Assembly: GCF_001613805.1 (NCBI RefSeq)
Contig: NZ_LPVY01000001.1
Location: forward strand, 26,027-90,026
Reading direction: 5' to 3'
From: Thalassospira lucentensis
GTDB taxonomy: Bacteria; Pseudomonadota; Alphaproteobacteria; Rhodospirillales; Thalassospiraceae
DNA: 64,000 bases
Both the position numbers and the translations under genes were made by a program. Below, piece after piece: positions 9,092 through 20,644 of this stretch (the stretch's first letter is position 1; every line of letters starts with the position of its first letter). Below the pieces are notes generated by a model. That model worked only from the letters and a program-made list of their open reading frames with translations. It was not told the DNA's origin and made no database searches.

Positions 9092-9916
9092 GTGCTTCGT
9101 AAGGCTTCCGCCAAGAATGTTATTGCTGCTTGTGGTCTGGCCCTGCTTCTTGCGGCCTGCTCCAGCGACGACAAACCGGAATATGTCGAACGCCCGGTTT
9201 CCGAGCTTTACAACGGCGCACAGGACCTTCTGGATGCCAAGGAATACCAGAAAGCCGCCGAGGCATTTGACGAAGTCGAACGTCAGCACCCCTATTCGGT
9301 CTGGGCAACCAAGGCGACCCTGATGTCGGCCTATGCCTATTACCAGGACAACAAATATGACGATGCGATCACCGCGATCGATCGCTTCATATCGCTGCAC
9401 CCGGCCAACCCGGATGTGCCCTACGCCTATTACCTCAAGGCACTGTCCTATTACGAACAGATTTCCGACGTTGGCCGCGATCAGCAGATGACCCAGCATG
9501 CGATGGATTCGCTTGATGACGTGATCCGCCGTTTCCCCGACAGCCAGTATGCACGCGATGCGAAACTGAAAAAGGACCTGACGGTTGACCACCTTGCCGG
9601 CAAGGAAATGAGTGTTGGCCGCTATTATCAGGATCGCGGCGAATATCTGGCGGCAATCAACCGGTTCAAATCGGTTCTCGATAAATACCAGACCACCACC
9701 CACGTGCCCGAGGCACTGGCCCGCCTGACCGAAAGCTATCTGGCACTTGGTCTTGATGGCGAAGCCAAACGTACCGCCTCGGTACTGGGCCACAACTTCC
9801 CCGGCAGCCCGTGGTATGAGGATTCTTACGATCTTCTGGTGGGTGATGGCCTGAACACGCGCGAAAGCGAAAGCTGGTGGCATTCGACCACTACCGCACT
9901 TGGTGACTGGTTCTGA
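9092..9916 (+). CDS. bamD: Outer membrane assembly lipoprotein BamD
   Basis: Lipoprotein of 274 residues, the essential partner of BamA in inserting beta-barrel proteins into the outer membrane. A lipoprotein signal peptide ends in LLLAAC, so Cys23 is the lipidated residue. The rest is a chain of TPR-like helical pairs, for example YNGAQDLLDAKEYQKAAEAF, YAYYQDNKYDDAITAIDRF and YYQDRGEYLAAINRF. The YVERPVSELYN segment right after the lipobox is typical. The start is GTG at 9092, with GGAAACG upstream as a modest ribosome site. The gene lies between the lpxC terminator and the SOS-controlled recN. Confidence 0.95.
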   Translation: MLRKASAKNVIAACGLALLLAACSSDDKPEYVERPVSELYNGAQDLLDAKEYQKAAEAFDEVERQHPYSVWATKATLMSAYAYYQDNKYDDAITAIDRFISLHPANPDVPYAYYLKALSYYEQISDVGRDQQMTQHAMDSLDDVIRRFPDSQYARDAKLKKDLTVDHLAGKEMSVGRYYQDRGEYLAAINRFKSVLDKYQTTTHVPEALARLTESYLALGLDGEAKRTASVLGHNFPGSPWYEDSYDLLVGDGLNTRESESWWHSTTTALGDWF

Positions 9917-9947
9917 TTCTCGTCGCGTCGAACTGTTTTTCGCACGA

Positions 9948-9962
9948 GAACACACCAAGAAC
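9948..9962 (+). promoter_or_regulatory. LexA (SOS) box upstream of recN
   Basis: GAAC-ACACCAA-GAAC matches the alphaproteobacterial LexA consensus GAAC-N7-GAAC exactly. It lies about 180 bp before the recN start and 32 bp after bamD. RecN is a classic SOS gene, so position and sequence agree. Confidence 0.8.
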
Positions 9963-10141
9963 ACCGATTTCTTGTCAGTTGTTTTTCAACATTTTTCGCT
10001 CTTTCCTGCGGAACATAGGGATGTGGTGAATTTTGCGCTCTGCCAAAGCTTGCAAGGCGCGCTGCGATTGGGCACTCTGCTTGTCGCGACGTCGCCTGAC
10101 GGGCACCATCGCACCTGTTTTAACAATGTCAGTATCCCGCA

Positions 10142-11812
10142 ATGCTTCGACGGCTTAGCATCCGAAATGTTGTTCTGATCGACAAGCTGGACCTTGATTT
10201 CCGCGACGGGCTTAGTGTGCTTACCGGGGAAACCGGTGCGGGGAAATCGATCCTTCTTGATTCATTGGGTCTGGCATTGGGCGCGCGCGCCGATAGCGGC
10301 CTTGTCCGCCATGGCACGGATAAATGCAGCGTCACCGCAACCTTCACCCTGCCCGCCGGTCATCCGGTTTACGGGCTTCTGGCCGAACAGGATATCGAGG
10401 TTGAAGACGACGAACTCGTGGTGCGTCGTGTTGTCACCTCGGACGGGCGGTCACGCGCCTATGTCAATGATCAGTCGGTTTCGGTCGGGCTTTTGCGCGA
10501 TGTCGGCAATTACTGCGTCGAAATTCAGGGCCAGTTTGACCAGCACGGTTTGCTGGACCCGACAACCCATCGTGCGACCCTTGATGCCCACGGAAATCTC
10601 GGTAGTCTTGCCCTTGCGGTTCGGGATCAATGGCGTGCATGGCGCGATACGCAAAAGGAACTGACCGCGGCCACCAACCGGATCAACAAGGCGCGCGAAG
10701 AAGAAGAATGGCTGCGCCATGCGGTTGACGAGCTTGAAAAGCTTGGCCCCGAGGAAGGCGAGGAGGAACGCCTTGCCGAAGAACGCCAGTTCCTGATGCA
10801 TGGGGAAAAGCTTGTCGCGGCCCTTAACGATGCCGAAAGCGAACTTTCGCGGGGCAAAGGTGCTGAAAGTGCGCTTCGCAGTGCGCAGCGCCATCTTGAA
10901 CGCGAATTGCAAAAGGCCGAAGGCCGGTTCGAACCGATTATCGAGGCACTGGACCGGGCCGCGATCGAGCTTGAAGAAGCATCGCGTGCGATATCGGTTA
11001 CCCTTGCCGATCTGAATGTCGACACCGGACAGCAGGAAAATGTCGAGGAACGGCTTTTTGCGCTGCGCGCGGCGGCCCGAAAATACAATGTGCCGGTCGA
11101 TGGGCTGAATGGCCTGATGAAGGAATACCGCAGCCAGATCGATCAGCTTGAATTCGGTGAAAAGGAACTGTCGCGCCTGACGGCTGCGGTTGCCGAACAC
11201 CGCGCGGCCTTTATTGATGCCGCGCAAAAGCTTCATGGTGCGCGCAAAGGCACCGCCGAAACGCTTGATACCGCGATCAATGCCGAACTGCCGCCGCTTC
11301 GTATGGAAAAGGCGCGCTTTGTCACCGACATTGCCGAACTGGAAGAAAACGAATGGGGCATCGACGGGATCGACCGCATTCAGTTCATGGTCGCCACCAA
11401 CCCCGGCAGTCCGGCCGGACCGTTAAACAAGATCGCATCCGGGGGCGAGCTTTCCCGCTTCCTGCTGGCACTCAAGGTGGTTCTGGCACGCGTTTCCGCG
11501 GTGCCGAGCCTTGTGTTTGACGAAGTCGACAGCGGTGTTGGCGGGGCGACGGCGGCCGCCATTGGCGAACGCCTGCATTTGCTGGCCGAGGAACGCCAGA
11601 TCCTTGTCATCACGCACAGCCCGCAGGTCGCCGCGCGTGGACGCACCCATTTCAATATTGCCAAAAGCGAAAATGACGGCAGCATGGTGACCCGTGTGAA
11701 CGAGCTGGTCGATGGTGCCCGGCGCGAGGAAATCGCGCGGATGCTGGCCGGTCATTCGATCACCGCCGAAGCCCGTGCTGCGGCCGACAGCCTGTTAGAC
11801 CAACCCCGCTAG
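10142..11812 (+). CDS. recN: DNA repair protein RecN
   Basis: SMC-like ATPase of 556 residues that acts on double-strand breaks together with RecA. Walker A GETGAGKS is at residues 29-36. Long coiled-coil arms occupy roughly 150-370, rich in Glu, Lys and Arg (for example AREEEEWLRHAVDELEKLG). The C-terminal half of the head has the signature ASGGELSRFLLALK, Walker B SLVFDEVDSGVGG and the switch histidine in VITHSPQVAA. Length is normal for RecN. An exact LexA box upstream suggests DNA-damage induction. ligA follows 62 bp downstream and may be co-transcribed. Confidence 0.98.
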   Translation: MLRRLSIRNVVLIDKLDLDFRDGLSVLTGETGAGKSILLDSLGLALGARADSGLVRHGTDKCSVTATFTLPAGHPVYGLLAEQDIEVEDDELVVRRVVTSDGRSRAYVNDQSVSVGLLRDVGNYCVEIQGQFDQHGLLDPTTHRATLDAHGNLGSLALAVRDQWRAWRDTQKELTAATNRINKAREEEEWLRHAVDELEKLGPEEGEEERLAEERQFLMHGEKLVAALNDAESELSRGKGAESALRSAQRHLERELQKAEGRFEPIIEALDRAAIELEEASRAISVTLADLNVDTGQQENVEERLFALRAAARKYNVPVDGLNGLMKEYRSQIDQLEFGEKELSRLTAAVAEHRAAFIDAAQKLHGARKGTAETLDTAINAELPPLRMEKARFVTDIAELEENEWGIDGIDRIQFMVATNPGSPAGPLNKIASGGELSRFLLALKVVLARVSAVPSLVFDEVDSGVGGATAAAIGERLHLLAEERQILVITHSPQVAARGRTHFNIAKSENDGSMVTRVNELVDGARREEIARMLAGHSITAEARAAADSLLDQPR

Positions 11813-11856
11813 AACGTTTGCACGGGTTCATCCCCCTGCCCGTTCCAGCCCCTTAA

Positions 11857-13974
<2,118 letters not shown>

Positions 13975-14008
13975 TCAGCGCGGGCAAAGCGGAAGGAAAA
14001 CGTATCCT

Positions 14009-14401
14009 ATGGAAGACCTTGGCAGCTTTTTTCGCCGCTATGCCGATGCACATCTTAAATTCGAAGCAGACGCCCTTGATGCGTTCTATCACTTCCCGTG
14101 CCTGATCAATGACCTGATGGGGGTGCACGCCATCGGCTCGGTCGAGGATCTGCATAAATACAATCAGTCATTTTTTGATGAATTGAAAAATGCCGATCTG
14201 GCGATGGCGAAATCGATGCTGATAGAACAGCATTCCGCCCTGCCCGGCGGATCGCGCGCCATTGTGTCCTTCCGGTTCGGCAACTCGGAAAACAACCTGA
14301 TCTTTGATTGCGATTATGCCTTTGCCCTGCTCAAACAGGACGAGACATGGAAGATCGTTTTCGCCCAGCTTGACGAAATCCGATATAGCGACCTTTACTG
14401 A
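14009..14401 (+). CDS. Small NTF2-like domain protein, function unknown
   Basis: Cytoplasmic protein of 130 residues with no signal peptide. The pattern (an N-terminal helix LGSFFRRYADAHLKFEADAL, then alternating strands ending in DETWKIVFAQLDEIRYSDLY) and the length fit the NTF2/SnoaL-like cone fold, which serves both enzymes and binding proteins. No catalytic residues can be assigned. A good Shine-Dalgarno (GGAAGGA) precedes the ATG. The gene starts 34 bp after ligA and stops 14 bp before the nuclease-like gene, so the three may form one transcript. Confidence 0.75.
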   Translation: MEDLGSFFRRYADAHLKFEADALDAFYHFPCLINDLMGVHAIGSVEDLHKYNQSFFDELKNADLAMAKSMLIEQHSALPGGSRAIVSFRFGNSENNLIFDCDYAFALLKQDETWKIVFAQLDEIRYSDLY

Positions 14402-14415
14402 TTTCAGGGGCCCAT

Positions 14416-14964
14416 ATGACTGCCGCACCTTTCGTCCGTGCAGCCTGTCTGAGCGTTGCGATTTGGGCAACGTTACATGCCCCTGTCCATGCCAACCCCG
14501 ATTTTGACGAACTGGTCGGCAAGGCGCGCGCCGTTGATGGCGACACGCTGGAGTTTGGTTTCAAACGCGTTGATCTTTGGGGGGCGGACGCGCTTGAGCG
14601 GTTTCAGCGATGCATCGTGAATGGCCAAACCACCGCTTGTGGCGCGGATGCCTGGCAGGTCATCACCAATCTGATCGCCGCCGGGCCGATCACGTGTAAG
14701 GTGCAGGGCAAGAACCGCTATCACCGCAATATGGCGATCTGTCGCAATACCAATGGTCAGGATATCGGTCAGGGCCTGATTACGCGAGGCATGGCCGTGG
14801 CACGGACCGATGAAATGCCGTCTTATGGTGCGGTTGAAAACAGTGCGCGGCAAAGCCGTGCCGGGGCATGGGCCGGGCAGTTTATCGACCCATTGCTGTG
14901 GCGGCGCGGGGAACGGTTACCGGAACATCAAACCGAAGTCCGCCGCTGGCAACGCGACGAATAA
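14416..14964 (+). CDS. Exported staphylococcal-nuclease-like protein with altered active site
   Basis: Protein of 182 residues with a signal peptide ending near APVHA before NPDFDEL. The mature part has the SNase fold: ARAVDGDTLEF, then VDLWGADALE, then CKVQGKNRYHRNMAIC and GLITRGMAVA. In active members the second block reads like VRLRGIDAPE, with a catalytic Arg right after the first Val and a catalytic Glu at the end. Here the Glu and the later Arg (in YHRNMAIC) remain but the first Arg is Asp. Two extra Cys pairs (RCIVNGQTTAC, CKV...AIC) could form disulfides in the periplasm. Nuclease activity is therefore doubtful. A Shine-Dalgarno (AGGGG) supports the start. Confidence 0.82.
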   Translation: MTAAPFVRAACLSVAIWATLHAPVHANPDFDELVGKARAVDGDTLEFGFKRVDLWGADALERFQRCIVNGQTTACGADAWQVITNLIAAGPITCKVQGKNRYHRNMAICRNTNGQDIGQGLITRGMAVARTDEMPSYGAVENSARQSRAGAWAGQFIDPLLWRRGERLPEHQTEVRRWQRDE

Positions 14965-14973
14965 GGGCCGTGA

Positions 14974-16020
14974 TCAGGCGCCTTTGCCCGGTGCATCCGC
15001 TGCCGGGCCGCGGTCGGTATCTGCCGCGTTGACGTCATCCGAACCACGACCGGTTGCCGAAAAGAACGGCCGGGCCAGCAACCGGCCAAGACCAGCCAGT
15101 GTGACGCCATTCTTGATCGACGCGACGCCGACAATAACCACAGCAAAGCCAAGCGCCTGCGGTGCCGTCAGCACCTCGCCCAGCAACAACCACGCGGCAA
15201 AGAATGTCATGGCAGGCCCCGAAAGCGAAATCAGTGCAGCCTGTGTCGCCCCGATCCGCCGGATGCCTTCATAAAGCAGGAAGAACGGGATCACGGTGCA
15301 AAAGATCGAAATGCCCGCCGTCCACAAAACCCCGTCAACATTCAGGTTCAACGGCTTGGTCACAACCAGCTCATAGAGGATCATCGATATACCGGCCATG
15401 GTATTGACCAGAGCCGCAAAATGCATCGACCCAATGACCGAAATCATCCGCTGCCCGAAATAAAGGTAACAGGCGTAAGTCAGGGCGGATGCAAACGCGA
15501 GCGACGCCCCCAGCCAAAGCTGATCTGAAACGGCACCGATCCCGTTGGGGGCGAGAACAAGTACCAACCCGACATAAGTAACCGCAAAGCAGACAAACTG
15601 GCGCAAGGGAGGAAGCCGCCACTTATGCAGGCATTCAAGGATCAGGACGATGGCCGGGAATGTGAAAAGCACGATCCGCGAAACGGTGACATCAATCACC
15701 GACACGGCGGTAAAATCAAACAGGGCAGCGGCAAAGAACAGCCCGCCATAAAGCGCGCCCCAGAGAATATCGACCGGCTTCATCGTACGTTCGCCCGGCC
15801 GGTGTTTGCCAAACAGATAAACACCGATCCAGAAAAACGGCATCGCGATCAGAAAACGCAACAGCAGCAAACCATCCACCGTCATGCCGGTGGCATAAAC
15901 GTATTTCGCCAACAGCCCCTTCATTGCGAATGCCACAGTCGACAGCAATACAAGGGTCAGGGCCGAACCCGATGGCTTTGCCACGGATTTGGCATCTGCT
16001 GGCGCGGATGGTTTTGTCAT
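14974..16020 (-). CDS. EamA/DMT-family drug/metabolite exporter
   Basis: Inner-membrane protein of 348 residues with ten predicted membrane segments in two EamA repeats, such as ALTLVLLSTVAFAMKGLLAKY at the start of the first and SALTYACYLYFGQRMISVIG at the start of the second. An Ala/Ser/Pro-rich N-terminal tail and an acidic C-terminal tail of about 40 residues flank the core. Substrate is unknown; family members export amino acids or small metabolites. GGAGA precedes the start. It is transcribed divergently from a LysR regulator, its probable controller, and converges on the nuclease-like gene with a 9-bp gap. Confidence 0.88.
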   Translation of the reverse strand: MTKPSAPADAKSVAKPSGSALTLVLLSTVAFAMKGLLAKYVYATGMTVDGLLLLRFLIAMPFFWIGVYLFGKHRPGERTMKPVDILWGALYGGLFFAAALFDFTAVSVIDVTVSRIVLFTFPAIVLILECLHKWRLPPLRQFVCFAVTYVGLVLVLAPNGIGAVSDQLWLGASLAFASALTYACYLYFGQRMISVIGSMHFAALVNTMAGISMILYELVVTKPLNLNVDGVLWTAGISIFCTVIPFFLLYEGIRRIGATQAALISLSGPAMTFFAAWLLLGEVLTAPQALGFAVVIVGVASIKNGVTLAGLGRLLARPFFSATGRGSDDVNAADTDRGPAADAPGKGA

Positions 16021-16074
16021 TATTGTCTCCGGTCTCTCTCGACCTTAACTATCTGCCGCGCATAGCCATTATTC

Positions 16075-16084
16075 AATTCGAATT
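16075..16084. promoter_or_regulatory. Palindrome in the EamA/LysR divergent promoter
   Basis: AATTCGAATT is a perfect 10-bp palindrome inside TTCAATTCGAATTAA, near the T-N11-A shape of LysR-family sites. It lies between the divergent starts at 16020 and 16162. It is a candidate operator only. Confidence 0.45.
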
Positions 16085-16161
16085 AAATGTTATCAGATAT
16101 CAGGATTTGCTATATCTAACAAAACATCCGCCGGTTCATATTCCTTTTGGATTGCAGATAA

Positions 16162-17067
16162 ATGGACATCAAACAGCTTCGAAGCTTTGTTCACATTGCC
16201 GAACTTGGCAGCCTGTCGCGCGCGGCCGACCGGCTGAACCTGTCGCAGCCAGCTCTTAGCCGGCAGCTTAACCTTCTGGAAGAAGCACTTGATACCCGCC
16301 TGCTGGAGCGGACCGGGCGCGGGGTCAAACTGACCGAAGCCGGTCAGATGCTGGCCGAACGGGCACGGGTTATTCTGGGTGATCTGGCGCGCCTCGAAGC
16401 CGACCTGTCAGCCCGACGCAGCAAGGTGACCGGCCATGTTCATGTCGGGGTGCCGCCCAGTGCCGGGATCGTCATTACCGGTGCGCTGGTCGAAGCATTG
16501 CGCGAACGCTATCCCGATCTGAACATCTCGATTGCCGAGGATCTGACAGGTGATGTGCAAGAAGGATTGCTATCAGGGCGTCTTGATATCGGCATCCTGC
16601 ATGATGGCATGATATCGCGCAGCCTGCATGCCGAACCATTATGGCGCGAAGACCTGTTTCTGATATCCCATCCGTCGCGCGTCGGCGAAGGCGAAACCGA
16701 AATTGCCTATGAAGATGTTCTGGCATTGCCATTGATCATGCCAACCCCGAAACACGGTCTGCGCGCCAAGATGCAGGAAGCCGCATTTCGTGCCGGTCGC
16801 CCCCTGACCCCGGTGGTCGAAGCGGACGCATTACGGGTTCTGGTCGATCTGGTCCATCGTGATCTCGGGCATACGGTTTTGCCGCGAAGCTCATTGGTGA
16901 TGGAACTATCGACCGGGCGGCTCAAGGCACGGCGGATCGTCAATCCGCAATTGTCGCGCAAGGTGATGCTGTCCTGGCTTCAGGACCGCCCGCTCAGTAC
17001 CGGGGCCAAGGCCGTGCTTGATACATTGCGCGATCTGGCGGGCACCATGCCGATGGCTGATAACTGA
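16162..17067 (+). CDS. LysR-family transcriptional regulator
   Basis: Regulator of 301 residues. The N-terminal winged helix-turn-helix is typical (FVHIAELGSLSRAADRLN, then LSQPALSRQLNLLEEALD), and the rest is the two-lobed ligand-binding domain from about residue 90. It probably regulates the divergent EamA exporter, and LysR proteins usually repress themselves. Ligand unknown. The ribosome site upstream is weak. Confidence 0.93.
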   Translation: MDIKQLRSFVHIAELGSLSRAADRLNLSQPALSRQLNLLEEALDTRLLERTGRGVKLTEAGQMLAERARVILGDLARLEADLSARRSKVTGHVHVGVPPSAGIVITGALVEALRERYPDLNISIAEDLTGDVQEGLLSGRLDIGILHDGMISRSLHAEPLWREDLFLISHPSRVGEGETEIAYEDVLALPLIMPTPKHGLRAKMQEAAFRAGRPLTPVVEADALRVLVDLVHRDLGHTVLPRSSLVMELSTGRLKARRIVNPQLSRKVMLSWLQDRPLSTGAKAVLDTLRDLAGTMPMADN

Positions 17068-17071
17068 AAAA

Positions 17072-17106
17072 CAAAACCCCGGCACGACAAACGTACCGGG
17101 GTTTGC
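17072..17106 (-). terminator. Terminator of the aldo/keto reductase gene
   Basis: AAACCCCGG (17074-17082) and CCGGGGTTT (17096-17104) form a 9-bp stem. Read on the minus strand it is followed by TTTTGTTTTT, so it best serves the reductase gene; it could also stop the convergent LysR transcript. Confidence 0.85.
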
Positions 17107-17125
17107 TGTAAGGGCTTTGAAGCGA

Positions 17126-18181
17126 TCAGACCGGGGCTTCGGAATCAGATGATTTCTGCCACAGGTTCAGGCCACCATCGGTCGCGTATTTGTCGATTTC
17201 AGCCAGTTCTTCGGCACTGAATTGAAGATTTTTCAGGGCATCGAGGCTGTTATCAAGCTGTTCGACATGACGCGCCCCAATCAGGGCTGATGTGATTTCC
17301 GGGCGACGCAGAACCCATGCAATCGCCATCTGTGCCAGTGTCTGACCACGGCGTTTGGCGATTTCGTTCAGGGCGCGCACACGGTTCAGGTTGTCTTCGG
17401 ACAACATGCCGGACTGGAACGACCCTTCAAGGGCGGCACGGGAATTTTCCGGCACACCGTTGAGGTATTTGTTGGTCAGAAGCCCCTGCGCAAGCGGCGA
17501 AAACGCAATGCAGCCAATGCCAAGCTCGGACAGAGTATCAAGCAGCCCTTCGGTTTCGACCCAGCGGTTCAGCATCGAATAGGATGGCTGGTGAATGACG
17601 CAGGGCGTGCCCAGATCGGACAGGATCGCCTGCGCCTTGCGGGTCATTTCGGCGGAATAGGACGAAATGCCGACATAAAGCGCCTTGCCCGAACGCACGA
17701 TCTGATCCAGTGCCCCCATGGTTTCGGCAAGCGGCGTATTCGGATCAACACGGTGCGAATAAAAGATATCAACATAATCAAGCCCCATCCGCGACAGGCT
17801 TTGATCCAGACTTGAAATCAGATATTTACGCGAACCCCATTCGCCATACGGCCCCGGCCACATGCGGTAACCCGCCTTGGTCGAAATCACCAGTTCGTCG
17901 CGATGGGATTTAAGGTCCTTTGCCAGCACCTTGCCAAAGTTTTCCTCGGCCGATCCGGGGGGCGGACCATAGTTGTTGGCAAGATCGAAGTGGATGACAC
18001 CGCGATCAAAGGCGCGCCGAATCATGGCACGCTGCGTCTCAAAAACGTCAACACCGCCAAAATTCTGCCAAAGGCCCAGCGTGATCTGCGGCAGCATCAG
18101 GCCGCTTTTGCCCGACCGGTTATAGGTTGCATTGTCGTAACGTGCGGGATTGGCATTCCAGCCTTCTTCCACTGACGCCAT
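17126..18181 (-). CDS. Aldo/keto reductase, YghZ/GprA-like
   Basis: NADPH-dependent reductase of 351 residues. The AKR tetrad is visible: Asp and Tyr in HFDLANNYG, Lys in STKAGYRM and His in FYSHRVD. The NADP-binding end has AWVLRRPEITSALIGARH. The long PPPGSAEENFGKVLAKDL insert and overall match point to the L-glyceraldehyde-3-phosphate reductase (YghZ) branch, which detoxifies aldehydes such as methylglyoxal. Substrate is inferred. An AGGAGGA site precedes the ATG. Monocistronic, with its own terminator. Confidence 0.93.
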   Translation of the reverse strand: MASVEEGWNANPARYDNATYNRSGKSGLMLPQITLGLWQNFGGVDVFETQRAMIRRAFDRGVIHFDLANNYGPPPGSAEENFGKVLAKDLKSHRDELVISTKAGYRMWPGPYGEWGSRKYLISSLDQSLSRMGLDYVDIFYSHRVDPNTPLAETMGALDQIVRSGKALYVGISSYSAEMTRKAQAILSDLGTPCVIHQPSYSMLNRWVETEGLLDTLSELGIGCIAFSPLAQGLLTNKYLNGVPENSRAALEGSFQSGMLSEDNLNRVRALNEIAKRRGQTLAQMAIAWVLRRPEITSALIGARHVEQLDNSLDALKNLQFSAEELAEIDKYATDGGLNLWQKSSDSEAPV

Positions 18182-18285
18182 TTATTCCTCCTGCTTATTT
18201 TCTTTTGGGGTCATGCCCGCAATTGAATCGATCCAATGTTTTATTCATAAGGCAAAAAGACCGCGCTGTCAGGCGTGTTAACATG

Positions 18286-18318
18286 AAAAAACCGCCCCGA
18301 TATGTCGGGACGGTTTTG
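18286..18318 (-). terminator. Terminator of the aminopeptidase P gene
   Basis: On the minus strand AAAACCGTCCCGA pairs with TCGGGGCGGTTTT (one mismatch), followed by TT extending the T-run to six. It begins about 27 bp after the stop of the 18345-20372 gene. Confidence 0.88.
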
Positions 18319-18344
18319 CATTGCGCCTTGCCTGAAGACCGAAC

Positions 18345-20372
18345 TTACGCCACGCGTTTCTTGATTGGTGCCGTTGCCTTTTGCAGCCATTCAAGAAGAT
18401 CTTCGTCAAGATCGTCGGTATACATGGCATAGACCTGTGCGTGGTAATCGTTCAGCCACTGCAATTCATCCTTGGTCATCAGTTCCGGATCAATCAGTTT
18501 GCGTTCAATCGGCGAGAAGGTCAGCGTTTCAAAGCCCAGCATCGGGCGATCCGCCCCGACCGGACCATCGACTTCAACAACCGCAATCAGGTTTTCAATC
18601 CGGATGCCATATTCGCCTTCCTTGTAGAAACCCGGCTCGTTAGACAGGATCATGCCCGGTTTAAGCGCGATCTTGTTCGGGGCCTTGGAAATCCGCTGCG
18701 GACCTTCGTGAACGCCAAGGTAACTGCCAACGCCATGCCCGGTGCCATGGTCGAAATCAAGCCCGGCTTCCCAAAGCGGCGCACGGGCAAGGGTATCAAG
18801 CTGCTGCCCGGTGGTGCCGACCGGGAAAATCGCGCGCGCAAGTGCGATATGCCCCTTCAGCACACGGGTGAAACGATCCCGATGTTCCTGGGTCGGTTGC
18901 CCGATCACGGTTGTACGGGTGATATCGGTGGTCCCGTCCAGATACTGCCCGCCACTATCGATCAGGAAAATTTCGCCCGGTGACAATTTCCGATTGGTTT
19001 CGGGGGTATTGCGATAGTGGCAAAGCGCGCCATTCGGACCGCTGCCCGGGATGGTTTCAAAACTCGTATCGCGAAACATGGGGTCTTCGGCACGAAGTGC
19101 GAGAAGTTTGTCCGCAGCCATACGTTCATCAATACTGCCATCGGCTGCAGCTTCTTCAAGCCACGCAAAATAACGAATGATCTTTTCGCCGTCGCGCTTA
19201 TGTGCCTTGCGCGATCCTTCAAGTTCGACCTCGTTCTTGCAGGCCTTGGGCAACGCCACCGGGTCACGGCCGATCCGCATCGTCGCACCGGCATCGGAAA
19301 GCTTCATGCGCAGCCAGTCGGATGCGGTTGCCTCGTCCAGACGGACCGACTGATTACCCAACGCACCAAGGGCTTCTTCCAGTTCGCCGGGTTGGCGGAT
19401 GGTCGCATCATTTTCAAGCCATTTGACGGTTTCAGCCGGAAATTTGCGTTCATCCATAAACAGATCAACCGATGCATCACCATTGATGATGGCATATCCC
19501 AGCGGCAGCGGAATATGGGGCACATCGCCCCCCCGGATATTCAGAAGCCATGCGATGCTGTCAGGGGCCGAAATCACCGCACTGTCGCATTCCAGTTTTT
19601 CAAGCATTTCGGCAATCTGTTTGCGTTTTTCCGCATTTGATTTACCGGCATGTTCCAAAAGATGTGGGCGCACGGGCGCAACCGGCATGGCGGGCTGTTT
19701 ATGCCAGAGAACATCAATCGGATTGGGCTCGATTGCGACCAGTTCGGCACCAACACCCTCGCACGCACCGCGCAGATGTTCGGCCTGCTGAACAGTATGC
19801 AGGTGCGGGTCATAGGCCAGCTTCTGGCCCGATTTCAGATTATCATGAATCCAGCCGACAACCGGTTCATCGACCAGATGACGATATTCGTAAATGTCGC
19901 GGTTGACCTGCTGGCGGACCTGAATGGTGTAACGGCCATCGACAAACACGGCGGCCTTGTCGGCAAGCACCACCGCCGCCCCGGCCGACCCGGTAAAGCC
20001 GGTCAGCCACGCCAGACGTTCGGCACAGGCCGGAACATATTCGCCCTGATGTTCATCTGATCGCGGAACGACGAAACCATCGACACCCTTGGCGGCAAGA
20101 TATTTGCGAAGCGCTTCGATCCGGGCCGCCGCATCATAGCCATCCTTGGCATACAGAAATTCCGATTTGCGTTCATCACGCAATGTCAGCAGGGCCGATT
20201 TCAGATCATCGCCAAGCTTGCCACCGACCAGATCAAGCCAGTCGGTTCGCGTATCGCCATTGGCACTGGCAATCACACCGTCAATCAAATCGACAACGGC
20301 AGTGACGTCCTTGTTAACGCCGTCACGTTCAAGCATGGCAGCAAGTTGGGTATCGCCGGGAAGGGTCATCAA
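18345..20372 (-). CDS. Xaa-Pro aminopeptidase (aminopeptidase P family, M24B)
   Basis: Large three-domain aminopeptidase P of 675 residues that removes an N-terminal residue before proline. The first two creatinase-like domains (about 90-380, with YLAAKGVDGFVVPRSDEHQG) precede the pita-bread catalytic domain. All metal ligands are present: Asp and Asp in IDSGGQYLDGTTDITRT, His in GTGHGVG, Glu in LSNEPGFY and Glu in IRIENLIAV. The length matches the large eukaryote-like class rather than the 440-residue PepP. The first 80 residues are poorly conserved. GAGGA precedes the ATG. Confidence 0.95.
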   Translation of the reverse strand: MMTLPGDTQLAAMLERDGVNKDVTAVVDLIDGVIASANGDTRTDWLDLVGGKLGDDLKSALLTLRDERKSEFLYAKDGYDAAARIEALRKYLAAKGVDGFVVPRSDEHQGEYVPACAERLAWLTGFTGSAGAAVVLADKAAVFVDGRYTIQVRQQVNRDIYEYRHLVDEPVVGWIHDNLKSGQKLAYDPHLHTVQQAEHLRGACEGVGAELVAIEPNPIDVLWHKQPAMPVAPVRPHLLEHAGKSNAEKRKQIAEMLEKLECDSAVISAPDSIAWLLNIRGGDVPHIPLPLGYAIINGDASVDLFMDERKFPAETVKWLENDATIRQPGELEEALGALGNQSVRLDEATASDWLRMKLSDAGATMRIGRDPVALPKACKNEVELEGSRKAHKRDGEKIIRYFAWLEEAAADGSIDERMAADKLLALRAEDPMFRDTSFETIPGSGPNGALCHYRNTPETNRKLSPGEIFLIDSGGQYLDGTTDITRTTVIGQPTQEHRDRFTRVLKGHIALARAIFPVGTTGQQLDTLARAPLWEAGLDFDHGTGHGVGSYLGVHEGPQRISKAPNKIALKPGMILSNEPGFYKEGEYGIRIENLIAVVEVDGPVGADRPMLGFETLTFSPIERKLIDPELMTKDELQWLNDYHAQVYAMYTDDLDEDLLEWLQKATAPIKKRVA

Positions 20373-20644
20373 AATCCTCGTTTCTGTGCGTGGGGCAGCA
20401 TCCGACCAAAGCTATCTAAGGGTTTTCGCCGATCACTTGCAAGATGGAATGCCAGAAAACGTGGCAGGACACGCCAACCGGACGACCGGTAAACTACACC
20501 GGCGTCACGCCTATACCACCACATGCATGATGGGTATGAAAGCCCTGCAAGCTTCGCAATACAAATTAAGAGATGTTTAATCTATTACAGGCGCGTGACA
20601 AAAAGATGGCCCGTCGGGACGTCAATTTGCAGGAGACCAAAACG

